Shown: one piece after another, positions 34,959 to 46,914 of the stretch
How the letters are laid out: each line of letters starts with the position of its first letter
Position numbering within the stretch: position 1 is the first letter of the stretch
NCBI RefSeq assembly: GCF_904849725.1
Contig: NC_058524.1
Coordinates: forward strand, 493,274,263-493,338,262
Direction: 5' to 3'
Length of the DNA stretch: 64,000 nucleotides
Source: Hordeum vulgare subsp. vulgare
Taxonomy: Eukaryota > Streptophyta > Magnoliopsida > Poales > Poaceae
Notes under the pieces: model-generated
The model's input: only the letters and a program-made list of their open reading frames with translations
The model's database searches: none
What the model was told of the DNA's origin: nothing
Translations under genes and position numbers: made by a program

Positions 34959-37220
34959 ATGGCTCAAGCAGTAGCAACTTGAATTTCAATACGTTCCTAG
35001 AGAAAGCTAAGCTGAAAGATGATGGTAGCAACTTTGTAGACTGGGCTCGTCATCTGAGGCTCATCCTACAAGCTGGGAAAAAGAATTATGTCCTTGATGC
35101 AGCGCTAGGAGATGAACCACCCGCTATGTCTGAACAAGATGTTTTGAACGCTTGGCAAGCACGTAAGGAGGACCACTCAGTAGTTCAATGTGCAGTCTTG
35201 TATAGCTTAGAACCGGGACTTCAACGACGCTTTGAACGTCATGGAGCATATGAGATGTTCCAGGAGTTGAAGTTTATCTTTCAGAAGAATGCCCGGATCG
35301 AGAGGTATGAGACCTCCGATAAATTCTATGCTTGCAAAATGGAGGAGAATTCGTATGTCAGTGAACATGTGCTCAAAATGTCTGGGTACTCAAACCGTCT
35401 AGCTGAGGTGGGGATTGAACTCCCGCAAGAGGCTATCACTGAAATAATTCTTCAATCACTGCCACCTAGCTACAAGAGTTTTGTGTTAAACTATAACATG
35501 CAAGGGATGAATAAGTCACCCGGCGAGTTATTCGCGATGCTGAAAGTCACAGATTCAGAACTCCGGTAAGAACATCAAGTGTTGATGGTCAATAAGACCA
35601 CTGGTTTCAAGAAAAGCGGCAAAGGCAAGAAGGGTAACTCCAAGAAGAGCGGAAAAGTTGTTGCCCCTCTAACGAAGAAACCCAGGCTGGACCTAAGCCG
35701 GAAACTCAGTGCTATTATTGCAAGGGGATGGGTCACTGGAAGCGCAAGTGCCCCAAGTATTTGGCTGATAAGAAGGCGGCCAACACCAAACCAGGTATAT
35801 GTGATATACATGTTATTGATGTGTACCTAACCAACTCTCGTAGTAGTACCTGTGTATGTGACACCGGTTCTGTTGCTCACATTTGCAACTCGAAGCAGGA
35901 ACTGTGGAATAAACGAAGGCCGACGAAGGATGAATTGACAATGCGCGTGGGAAATGGTTCCAAGGTTGATGCAATCGCCGTTGGCACAGTCTCACTTCAG
36001 TTACCATAGGGATTAGTTATGAACTTAAATAATTGTTATTTAGTGCCTGCGTTAAGCATGAACATTATATGTGGATCTTGTTTATTGCAAGACGGTTACT
36101 CATTTAAGTCAGAGAATAATGGTTGTTCTAATTTTATGAGTAATATCTTTTATGGTCATGCACCCAATGTGAGGGGTTAGTTCACATTGAATCTTGATTG
36201 TGATGACACACATATCCATAACATTGAAACCAAAAGATGTAGAGTTAACAATGATAGCACCACCTTTTTGTGGCACTGCCGCTTAGGCCATATTGGTGTA
36301 AAGCGCATGAAGAAACTCCATGCTGATGGACATTTGGAGTCACTTGATTTTGAAACACTTGACACGTGCGAACCATGCCTCATGGGCAAGATGACTAAGA
36401 CTCCGTTCTCCGGAACAATGGAGCGTGCAAGTGACTTGTTGGAGATCATACATACTAATGTGTGCGGGCCAATGAGTGTGGAGGCGCGCGACGGATATCG
36501 TTATTTTCTCACCTTCACTGATGATTTGAGTAGATATGGATATGGATATATCTACTTGACGAAGCACAAGTCTGAAACGTTTGAAAAGTTAAAGCAATTT
36601 CAGAGTGAAGTTGAAAATCATCGTAGCAAGAAGATTAAGTTCCTACGATCTGATCAAGGGGGCGAATATCTGAGTTTCGAGTTTGGTGCTCACTTAAGAC
36701 AATGTGGAATTGTTTCACAGTTGACACCACGTGGAACACCACAGCGTAATGGTGCTTTCGAATGTCGTAATCGTACTTTGTTAGATATGGTGCGATCGAT
36801 GATGTCTCTTACCGATTTTCCATTATCGTTTTGGGGTTATGCATTAGAGACAGCTGCATTCACTTTAAATAGGGCACCATCAAAATCCGTTGAGACGACA
36901 CCATATGAGCTATGGTATGGCAAGAAGCCAAAGTTGTCGTTTCTTAAAGTTTGGGGATGCGATGCTTATGTCAAAAAGCATCAGCCTGAAAAGCTGGAAA
37001 CCAAAGCAGAAAAGTGCGTCTTCATAGGTTACCCAAAAGAGACAGTTGGTAAACCTTCTATCTCAGATCCAAGGTCAAAGTGTTTGTTGCTAAGAACAAA
37101 GCTTTTCTTAAGAAAGAGTTTCTCTCGAAAGAATCGAGTGGGAGGAAGATAGAACTTGATGAGGTTTTGGAGGTGCAGGGCAAAGGGAAATCTTTCTCGA
37201 GGCAACACCGCTTGAGGAGG
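34959..37220 (+). pseudogene. gag-pol: Element E gag-protease-integrase remnant
   Basis: The ATG at 34959 is followed by a one-base loss within the first eight codons, so gag reads from about 34979. Further breaks by comparison with D: TAA at 35567-35569, a one-base deletion near 35681 just before the zinc knuckle (CYYCKGMGHWKRKC, about 35710-35750), TAG at 36007-36009, TAG at 36178-36180 and a one-base deletion near 37050. Protease keeps DTG (about 35860). Integrase keeps D in LRSDQGGEY, but the region of the third acidic residue has changed to FECRNRT (Arg-to-Cys next to the glutamate). The first integrase motif reads HTNVCGP, so its catalytic Asp is replaced by Asn. Confidence 0.88.
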
Positions 37221-38892
37221 TGATACGTCTCAAACGTATCTATAATTTTTGATGGTTTCATGCTGTTATCTTGTCATCTTTGGATGTTCTATGTACCTTT
37301 TATATCTTTTTTGGGACTAACTTATTAATTCAGTGCCAAGTGCCAGTTCCTGTTTTTCTGTGTTTTTGGCTCTTTTCAGATCTGATTTTGGAACGGAGTC
37401 CAAACGGAATAAAAACCCCGAAATGATTTTTCCCGAATAGAAGAAGATCAGGGGGCCTTTGGGCCAAGCCAGGTGGACTCCAAGGAGCCCACAAGCTCCC
37501 ACCACGCCACCAGGGGGGAGGCGGCGGCTTGTGGCCTCCCTGGGCGCCCCCTGACCTAGATCCTTGGCCTATATATTCCCAAAAATTCAGCAAAAAATCA
37601 GGGGATCCTCGAAAATACTTTTCCGGCGCCGCAAGCTTCCGTTTCCGCGAGATCTCATCTGGAGACCCTTCCCGGCGCCCTGCCGGAGGGGACTTTGGAG
37701 TTGGAGGGCTTCTTCATCATCATCATCGCCCCTCCAATGACTTGTGAGTAGTTCACTTCAGACCTACGGGTCCGTAGTTAGTAGCTAGATGGCTTCTTCT
37801 CTCTCTTGGATCTTCAATACAAAGTTCTCCATGATCTTCATGGAGATCTAAGTTCTCCATGATCTTCATGGAGATCTATCCGATGTAATCTTCTTTGGCC
37901 GTGTGTTTGTCGAGATCCGATGAATTGTGGATTTGTGATCAGATTATCTATGATATATATTTGAGTCTTTGCTAATTTCTTATATTCATGATTTGATATC
38001 CTTGTACGTCTCTCCGAGTCTTGGGTTTTGTTTGGCCAACTAGATCTATGATTCTTGCAATGGGAGAAGTGCTTGGTTTTGGGTTCTACCATGTGGTGAC
38101 CTTTCCCAGTGACAGTAGGGGCAGCAAGGCACACATTAAGTAGTTGCCATCAAGGGTAAAAAGATGGGATTTTCATCATTGGTTTGAGATTATCCCTCTA
38201 CATCATGTCATCTTGCTTAGGGCGTTACTTTGTTCTTATGGACTTAATACACTAGATGCATGCTGGATAGCGGTCGACGTGTGGAGTAATAGTAGTAGAT
38301 GCAGAAAGTATCGGTCTACTTGTTTTGGACGTGATGCCTATAGATATAATCATTGCCATAGATATCGTCACGACTTTGCGCGGTTCTATCAATTGCTTGA
38401 CAGTAATTTGTTCACCCACCGTCTACTTGCTTTCATGAGAGAAGCCACTAGTAAACACTATGGCCCCCGGGTCTATTCGCATCCATCGTTTACACCTCCG
38501 CTTTTACTTTGCTTTGTTACTTTGTTGCTTTCAGTTCTCACTTGGCAAACAATCTATAAGGGATTTACAACCCCTTCATAGCGTTGGGAGCAAGCCTTTT
38601 GTGTTTGTGCAGGCTCTTGTGATACTCCTCCTCTGGATCGATACCTTGGTTCTCAAAATGAGGGAAATACTTAACACCGCTACGCTACATCACCTTTTCC
38701 GCTTTGAGGGAACACCAACGCAAGGCTCCAAGGCCACGAGGGAAATCCTTTGCATACTTGCCTAGGAAGTCCCTTAAGGCGTAGCCGCAGCAGAAGGATT
38801 CCTGGTGTTGTTGCTGAGGAGTATCAAGTTAAGTATTCTCCCGTCAACGTGCCTATTTTGGCGCCATTGGAAGGTCTTTTGTTGCAGTAGCA
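37221..38892 (+). mobile_element. Solo LTR (TGATACGTC type) inside element E
   Basis: 1,672 bp from TGATACGTCTC to TTGCAGTAGCA, flanked by perfect GGAGG duplications (37216-37220 and 38893-38897). Removing it with one GGAGG restores the reading of E's linker (PLEEV... to EEANDDDHE) without a frame change. No internal domain is present. The first half is related to the inverted solo LTR 57370-58818; the second half differs and includes a GATTCCTGG block near 38800. TG...CA ends and 5-bp duplication mark it as an LTR, probably of a gypsy-type Triticeae family that I do not name. Confidence 0.85.
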
Positions 38893-40598
38893 GGAGGAAG
38901 CTAATGATGATGATCATGAAGCTTCGGATCAAGTTACTATCGGACCTCGCAGGTCGACAAGATCACGTACTGCTCCTGAGTGGTACGGAAATTCTGTCTT
39001 ATCTATCATGTTGTTAGACAATAATGAGCCTGTGAATTATGAAGAAGCAATGGTGGGCCCGGATTCCAACAAATGGTTAGAGGCCATGAAATCCGAGATA
39101 GGATCTATGTATGAAAAGAAAGTGTGGACTTTGGAAGTATTACCTGAAGGTCGCAAGGCTATTTAGAACAAATGGATTTTTAAGAAGAAGACGAGCGTGG
39201 ACGGTAATGTGACCATTTATAAAGCTCGAGTTGTGGAAAAGGGTTTTTCACAAGTTCAAGGAGTTTACTACGATGAGACATTCTCACCGGTAGTGATGCT
39301 TAAGTCCGTTCGAATCATGTTAGCAATAGCTGCATATTTTGATTATGAAATCTGGCACATGGATGTGAAAACGGCGTTCCTTAATGGTTTTCTTAAGGAA
39401 TATTTGTATATGATGCAACCCGAAGGTTTTGTCGATCCAAAGAATGCTAACAAAGTATGCAAGCTCCATCGATCCATTTATGGACTGGTGCAAGCATCTC
39501 GGAGTTGGAATAAGCATTTTGATGAGGTGATCATGGCATTTGGGTTTATACAAGTTGTTGGAGAATCTTGTATATACAAGAAAGTGAGTGGTAGCTCTGT
39601 AGAGTTTCTAATACTATATGTGGATGGCATATTGCTGATTGGAAACAATGTGGAGTTTTTAGAGAGCGTAAAGGATGACTTGAACAAATGTTTTTCAATG
39701 AAAGACCTAGGAGAAGCTGCTTACATATTAGGCATTAAGATCTATAGAGATAGATCGAGGCTCCTAATAGGACTTTCACAAAGCACATACCTTGATAAAG
39801 TTTTGAAGAAGTTCAAAATGGAGCAATCCAAGAAGGGGTTCTTGCAAGTGTTACAAGGTATAAAGTCGAGTAAGACTCACTATCCAGTAACTACAGAAGA
39901 TAGAGAAAAGATGAGTACCGTCCCCTATGCTTCAGCCATAGGGTCTATCATGTATGCAATGTTGTGCACAAGACCGGAGTCAGCATGGCCATAAGTATGG
40001 CAGGTAGGTTTCAAAGTGATCTAGGAGTGGAACACTGGGCGGCGGTCAAGAATATTCTGAAGTACGTGAAAAGGACAAGGAAATGTTTCTCGTTTATGGA
40101 GGTGACGAAGAGCTCGTCGTTAAGGGTTACGTCGATGCAAGCTTTGACACTGATCCAGATGACTCTAAGTCTCAAACCGGTTACATATTTATTCTCAATG
40201 GGGGTGCGGTAAGCTGGTGCAGTTCCAAGCAAAGCGTCGTAGCAGATTCTACATGTGAAGCGGAGTACATGGCTGCCCCGGAGGCGGCTAAGGAGGGTGT
40301 CAGGAAGAAGCAGTTCTTGACGGATCTTGGAGTTGTGCCGAGCGCACTAAATCCAATAACTCTATTCTGTGACAACACTGGTGCCATTGCTCTAGCCAAG
40401 GAACCAAGATTTCACAAGAAGACCAGACACATCAAACGATGCTCTAGCCTCATCTGTGACTGTGTCGAAGGAGAGGATGTAAATATTTGCAATGTGCACA
40501 TGGATCTGAATGTTGCAGATCCGCTAACTAAACCTCTTCCACGAGCGAACCATGATCAACGCCAGAACTGTATGGGTGTTAGATTCATTCCAATGTAA
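38893..40598 (+). pseudogene. pol: Element E RT-RNase H remnant
   Basis: Continues the polyprotein after the solo LTR: RRSTRSRTAPEWYGN, then RT from SNKWLEAMKSEI (about 39068). Breaks: TAG at 39164-39166 (CAG in D) and a one-base deletion near 39980 (TRPESAWP). Another frame change comes before the RNase H region that reads on from 40083. The RT active site at about 39619-39630 is YVDG, not YVDD. RNase H keeps VDASFD, CEAEYMA and FCDNTGA, and the frame ends at 40598 as in D. Confidence 0.88.
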
Positions 40599-40638
40599 AT
40601 CACATAGCAATTTGAGACTAGATTATTGACTCTAGTGC

Positions 40639-40649
40639 AAGTGGGAGAC
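40639..40649 (+). promoter_or_regulatory. Element E polypurine tract
   Basis: AAGTGGGAGAC immediately before the 3' LTR start at 40650, identical to D. Confidence 0.82.
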
Positions 40650-42378
40650 TGTTGGAAATATGCCCTAGAGGCATTGGTAAAATAGTTATTCTTATATTTC
40701 ATGTTTCAAGATAATTGTTTATTATCGATGCTATAACTGTATTGAATGAAAACATAAATGCATGTGTGGATATATAGACAAAACTATATCCCTAGTAAGC
40801 CTCTAGTTGACTGGCCAGTTGATCAAGGATGGTTAAGGTTTTCTGACCATATGCAAGTGTTGTCACTTGATGACTAGATTACATCATTGGGAGAATGATG
40901 TGATGGACAAGACCAAAACTATAAACGTAGCATGTGATCGTGTCATTTTGTTACTATTGTTTTCTGCGTGTTAAGTATTCATTCCTATGACCATGAGATC
41001 ATGTAACTCACTGACACCAGAGGAATACCTTGTGTGTATCAAACATTGCAACGTTACTGGGTGACTATAAAGGTGCTCTACAGGTATCTCCGAAGGTGTC
41101 CGTTGAGTTAGCATGGATCAAGACTGGGATTTGTCCCTCCGTGTGACATAGAGGTATCTCGGGGCCCACTTGGTAATACAACATCACATATAAGCCTTGC
41201 AAGCAATGTGTCTTGTATTACGGAACTAGTAAAGAGACTTGCCGGTAGTAAGACTGAAATAGGTATAGGGATACCGATGATCAAATCTCGGGCAAGTAAC
41301 ATACCGAAGGACAAAGGGAATGGTATACGGGATTATATGAATCCTTGGCATAGAGGTTCAATCGATAAGATCTTCGTAGAATATGTAGGATCCAATATGG
41401 ACATACAGGTCCCGCTATTGGATATTGACCGGGGAGTGGCTCTGGTCATGTATGCGTAGTTCTCGAACCCGAAGGGTCTGCACACTTAAGGTTCAGTGAC
41501 GTTTCGGTATAGTTGAGTTATAGGTGTTGGTGATCGAAGGTTTGTTAGGAGTCCCGGATGAGATCACGGACATCACGAGGGTTTCCGGAAAGGTCGCGAA
41601 GCGAAGATTGATATATAGGATTGTTTCATTTGGCCTTCGGAAGGATTTCGGGCATTGTCGGCAGTGTATCGGGAGTGACGAATGGGTTCCGGGTTTTTAC
41701 TTGGAAGAGAACCTAATAGCCCATGGGTGGCGCACCAGCCCAATAGGGATTTTTCATCCAAAGGAAAAAATCAAAGGAGAAACAAAAAAAAAGAAAAAAG
41801 AAAAAAAGAGGAGGTGGGAAGGAGGGAAGGGACTCCTCCCACGAAACTGACTTGGAGGAGGATCCCTCCTCCCTTCGGTGGCGCCCTAGAGGAAAGCCCC
41901 ACCCCTTGGCTCCTCCTATATATACTTGAGGTTTAGGGATTTTTAAACACAACTTTGCCACGTGCAACCCTAAACCTCTACTTCGTAGTTCTTCCTCTAA
42001 ATCGGTTTTCTACGGAGCTCGGGCGGAGCCCTACTGGAATAGATCATCACCATCACCGGCACGCCGTTACGCTGCCGGAGAACTCATCTACTTCCCCGTC
42101 CCTCTTGCTGGATCAAGAAGGCAGAGATCGTCATCGAGCTGTACATGTGTTGAATGCGGAGGTGCCGTCCGTTCGGTGCTAGATCGGGACGGATCGTGGG
42201 GCGGCGGTGATTTGAATCACGAAGTTGTTCCACTACATCAACCGCGTTTCTTAATGCTTCCCGCTAACGAATCTACAATGGTATGTGGATCCGATCTCCC
42301 TCTCGTAGATGAACATCACCATGATAGGTCTTCGTGTGCGTAGGAATTTTTTTGTTTCCCATGCAACGTTCCCCAACA
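40650..42378 (+). repeat. Element E 3' LTR
   Basis: 1,729 bp, TGTTGGAAATATGCC to GTTCCCCAACA, with a TATA box at 41916-41926. It joins directly to element F's protease sequence at 42379. Confidence 0.93.
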
Positions 42379-45242
42379 TATTTATCAACTGGCTTTTATC
42401 ACCAGTCATGTGATTTGTGCAACCACTGTCAAGAACCCACTGTGTATTCTTGGGTTTGTTATCCTGCAAATGAATTAGTACAACTTACCATCTCATATGC
42501 ATCAGACTTGAAGAATATGATATCAATTTTATCAGATTTAGAATTTCATCTTAAACAGTAAAATTGAGGACGTGTGAATTGTTATCATTTCCTCATTTTT
42601 AGCTTGCGTACAATCAAGCAATTTCCTCAGGTCTCCACCAAATTCTTCTAACGATGACTTTCATCTGCAGACCTGACCTACATAAGAGATTAGTTCAATT
42701 TTTTTCACCACCCACATCTGAAGGGGTGGTAAAGAGTTTATCATCCTGCGATCACCATATGAGAATGGAGGCATTGAAGCTAATGCACTTCTTTTCATAC
42801 AAGGGGGGGGGGGTTAGAGTACTCAAATGAATAGGAAGAGAAATTCTTTGAGGTCTTATGAACATAATGATTTGAGGAATAACGCTCATATTCATGTCCG
42901 TTGTAATTTCCCTGCATACTAGAAGCATTAGCGCGAGAATGAGCATAATATTGACCATTTGAGGAATTTGATCGTAGTGAAGACTTTGGTCTACCTGAGG
43001 AATTTGATCTGGGGTTCTGGTTCTTCACAGGTGGTGTCATGAGGACATTCACCTGAAGATTTTCCAAGAAACTTTTGGGGACCCAAATTTTCCTCAGGGG
43101 TGGTCCATTCCTGCAGTTAGTTCCAACATATCGAGCAAATACTTCACCAGATTGATTTTTGAAGAGTTTATAGTTGGAGTCAAATGACTCATCAGAGGGA
43201 TAGGATATTTCACATGCAAAGCCTGTTAGAGTGGATGGATCGACGGGAGGGCATTTAGCAACAACCCATGAGGTTTTGGGCTACTGCTCAGGTTTCCAGT
43301 ACGATCCATCGACATTCAATTTCCTCTTAAAGGCAATGCCTTCTTTCCTCGGGTTCCTGTTCAGAATCTACTTTTTGAGCACATCACAAAGGGTTTGATG
43401 CCCTTTGAGACTTTTGTATATGCATGTCATATACAATTCCTTCAACCGTGCATTTTTGTCAGTAGCATTTGTGTTTTCCTCAAGTGAAGAATTTCATACC
43501 ACAAGAATAGTTGAAGAATTTGTAGCGATAGAAGCATTTGATGATTCTCGTGAAGAATTTGCAGTTTCACACTCGATGCATTTCAAACATGGTGGAATGA
43601 ATTCAACCTGAGAAGTACTGATCTGTTGAGCAAGCAATGCATCATTTTCCATTCGAAGATTATCATGAGACATTCTCAACTTCTCAAGATCAAGCTTCCT
43701 TTGAAGAAATTCATAGGAAAGTTTCTCATGATTAGCCAAGAGTGTGCCATAACGATCTTGAAGACTGTCAAATCTAGACTGAAGGCTTTTCACATCTTCA
43801 GTGAGGACTTGATTACGATGCATTTCATCATTCAACAGATCATCGCTTCTGTCTAGCAGTTTGTGATGTTTTTCAATGGCACATTGTCGCTTAGTGGCAA
43901 TGTTGGCAAGTTTATAGTAATTGGGTTTTTGATAATCATCAGGTTCACAGTAACTAGAATCAGAGGAGGAAGTATGGTTTGGTACCTTTGAACCTTTTGC
44001 CATGAAGCACTAGGTTGGAGCAAAGTGATCACCATATTCATCAGTGTAGATAGTGTTGTCATTTTCTTCAAGGTTGAAGATTGACTTACTCACGAATGTG
44101 GTAGCTAGTGCAAGACTTGCCACACCAGACTCTGACTCCACTTCAGGACCTTCCTCTTCATCACATTCCTCAGATTCTTCTTCAGAATCCATTTCCTTTA
44201 CAATGAGTGCCCGGGCCTTTCTGAAACTGGTCTTCTTGTGCGATGAGGACTTTGAAGATGAGGATTTTGAAGATTTCTTCTTTTTCTTTGAGTCATCAGA
44301 ACTTTCATCCTTTTATTTCCTCTATCTTGATTCTTGCAGCCAGCGAGGACAGTTAGCAATGTAGTGACCAGATTTCTTGCATTTGTGGCAGGTTCTTTTC
44401 TTGTAGTCCTCACATGAAGATTCTGATTTCCTCATATCTCTTCTTGAAGATTTACCAAACTGGCCACACTTTGTGAACTTCTGGAATTTCCTCACGAGCA
44501 TGGCAAGTTCCTGTCCAAGTTATTCAGGGTCACCAATGCTGCAATCCGAGTCTTCTTCTTCAGATGAGGAAATAGCCTTAGCCTTCAGCGCACGAGGTCT
44601 TGAGTAGCTTGCGCCATACAGATCTCTCTTTTCTTCTTGTTGGAATTGATGAGTATTGAGTCTCTCAAGTATATCAGCAGGATCAAGCATTTTGTAGTCT
44701 CTTCGTTCTTGAATCATCAGAACCAGTGTGTCAAATGATGGATCAAGAGATCTTAGTAGTTTCTTCACAACTTCATGGTCAGTGATGTCTCTAGCTCCGT
44801 GTGCTTGCAGTTCATTTGAGATGTCAATGAGGCGATCAAAGATATCTTGGCAGCTTTCATTGTCAAGGCTCTTGAAGCGATTGAAGAGATTGCGAAGAAC
44901 ATCAACGCGAGAGTCACAGTGTGTTGAGACTCCCACATTGACCTTGGACAACCTATCCTAGATAAGCTTAGTTGTGCCCAAAGCACTCATTCTGCCATAC
45001 TGACCTTTGCTCAGGTGGCCACAAATGATATTCTTCGCTTGCGAGTCAAGTTGCTTGAAATTCTTCATATCAGCGACAGAGATAGTAGCAGTGATGGAGG
45101 GAATACCATTTTCAACAATATACCAGAGATCATTGTCAATAGCTTGAAGATGCATTTGCATCTTGGTCTTCCAATAGGGAAAGTCCTTTCCTTTGAAGGT
45201 AGGACATCCTGCACTAACCTTGATCATATCTGCGGTCGACAT
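42379..45242 (-). pseudogene. gag: Element F gag and start of protease
   Basis: Begins MSTADMIKVSAGCPTFKGKD at 45242. Most of the 2.8 kb stays in one frame. Gag core runs from 45242 to 44520, broken by TAG at 44958-44960 (a Trp codon expected) and TAA at 44520-44522. A CCHC knuckle CHKCKKSGHYIANC is at 44349-44390. An acidic, serine-rich stretch precedes a coiled-coil-like region (44003-43494), with a low-complexity Asn/Ser tail at 43067-42795. After a frame change comes protease WVLDSGCTNHMTG (about 42400-42450) with the DSG active site. A G-run at about 42806-42814 interrupts the tail. The domain order fits Maximus-type gag. Confidence 0.85.
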
Positions 45243-45295
45243 AACTAAAACTTGAGGTGGTTAAACCAAAATCACACATAACAAGGGAGTACCTT

Positions 45296-45307
45296 GCTCT
45301 GATACCA
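45296..45307 (-). promoter_or_regulatory. Element F primer binding site
   Basis: Minus-strand TGGTATCAGAGC, exact initiator Met-tRNA complement, two bases from the LTR end CTTTCA. Same arrangement as in element C. Confidence 0.9.
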
Positions 45308-45309
45308 AT

Positions 45310-46697
45310 TGAAAGTACGTTATATCGACTAGAGGGGAGGGTGAATAGGATATTTTTAGAATTTCATCACCGAGGAAATTCCTTGTGAGGAAAGTCCTCA
45401 GTTATGAACTGAGTGCAGCGGAAATATTACAGGATTAGTCGTGCCAAAACTTCTCCGGCAAAGTACTCGATGAGATTTCAGAGATTCGGTTTCCGCAGTT
45501 CGCAAGTACAGAGTAAGAAGGTGCAGATTAACTCAAGTGAAGAATTTGAGGTTGAGGAAATTTAGAGAAAGTCTTGAAACAAATTCTTCATACTGTACAG
45601 ATGAAAGTCTTCAAATACAATTGAGGAAATGAAAGAGTTGAAGAAATAGAACCCGTAGCTTGATGAAGACAGTTGTTGATGACCGAGTTCCAACTGTTGT
45701 TATAGTCGTACGCCTAGTTCGGAGCGGCTTGGCATTGAAACCAAAGGACACACAGTCCCTACCGTATTCTCCTTGAGCTAAGGACACACAGTCCTTGCCC
45801 AACACTCGAGGTAAGTCTTTAGGGAAGACTTCCAAACCCTCACCCGGCGATCCACAATTGACTATTGAATGCTCTAGACCATGACGCCTAACCGTTTGGA
45901 GAATGCACAGTCCTCAAAGGTAACAAGCGTCGGTTCCACGTAGGAACAACTTCTTGAGTGATGCTCAATCACTTGGGTTTTTAGTTTGGGTTTGGTGTTT
46001 GGGGTATTTCCTCACTTGATGATCTTCTCTCGAAGACTCTGAGGAATTTGGGTTGATCTAAATGGCAAGTGTCAGTCTCTCTCGGAGCAGCCAACAAACT
46101 AGTGGTTGTGGGGGGCGGCTATTTATAGCTTGGGAGCATCCCGACATGATTGGACATAAATGCCCTTAAATAATATGACCATTTGGTGGATAAGATAAGT
46201 GAGGTTGCGCATGGTGCGACAACGGTCAGAAATTTCAACTGTGAAAGTCCTCATGTCTCTCATATTCCACACTTTGAGACTTTGGTAGATTTAGGCTTGG
46301 GTTGAGCATCATAAGGAAAATCATTCCGTACTTTTACCTCGTCCCCTTTAACAGTATGGTGTTCCTATGACTCAAGTGTAAAGAAAATGAAACAGAAAGA
46401 GTTAATCATCACACTTCAAAATCTTCAGAGTGTTTTCTTCAGGACAAACCAAATTCCTCATCTTTAATATCTTCATGAGGAATATCAATTTCATCGCCAT
46501 TTCTTCACGAACAAAGTCTTCAAGGAAGGACCAAAGTCTTCACCCGAAGACATACATATTTAGGGGTCGATATTCATCAGATAACTCAAACTCCTCAGCG
46601 ACTTATAGAGCTTGTATACACGCACAAACATATCAGTCTCTTAACCTATAAGTATTCAAACCACCAAAATCACTAAGGGGCACTAGATGCACTTACT
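45310..46697 (-). repeat. Element F 5' LTR
   Basis: About 1.39 kb. The end next to the PBS is TGAAAGTACG on the plus strand. The far end (GGCACTAGATGCACTTAC) resembles the start of Maximus-type LTRs (AAGTGCATCTAGTGCC on its own strand, from memory), so it is almost complete, though the terminal TG is not clear. The other LTR of this element is not in the window. Confidence 0.7.
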
Positions 46698-46914
46698 AGT
46701 AGTCATCCAGCCTCGATTCCTAGAAGTTCGCAACATAACGAGTCACCGGTTGGGGGGCATCACCAAGTGGTGCATCATGGACATAAGTCTTTTGGGAAAC
46801 GATGAGGACAATCCTTAGATTTCGGGCCCAGTCTACAAAGTTACTTCCATCATCTTTCAACTAGGCTTTCTGTAGGAACACATTAAAATTCAAGGGTGCT
46901 ACTGCGCGAGCCAT
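46698..46914 (-). pseudogene. gag: Element G gag N-terminal fragment
   Basis: ATG at 46914 with the family gag start, then a short decayed stretch matching H's gag 55415-55190. It stops at the codons for Asp-Asp-Tyr-Tyr, where element F's LTR begins (46697/46698). A TAG near codon 17 and a lost Lys-Leu stretch show it is dead. Confidence 0.8.

Larger units (their letters stand above)
32686..42378 (+). mobile_element. Element E: degraded Ty1/copia (Angela-like) with truncated 5' LTR and a nested solo LTR
   Basis: Plus-strand element with a partial 5' LTR, leader, broken gag-pol and complete 3' LTR. Sampled LTR sequence (about 190 bp) differs by roughly 9%, so it is much older than D. The right flank TATTT (42379-42383) should be half of its target duplication within element F; the left half was removed with the first ~700 bp of the 5' LTR by the deletion at 32681-32685. 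Its LTR subfamily is closer to that of G/H than to D. Confidence 0.9.
42379..46697 (-). mobile_element. Element F: LTR-gag-protease half of a Maximus/SIRE-like copia element
   Basis: Minus-strand: LTR (45310-46697), PBS, gag and the first residues of protease (WVLDSGCTNHMTGDKSQLIN). E's 3' LTR cuts it there. Element B, on the same strand and of the same lineage, resumes only a little further on in the same domain, so B and F are probably one element separated by C, D and E. The right end joins element G's gag, suggesting F/B inserted into G. Confidence 0.8.
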
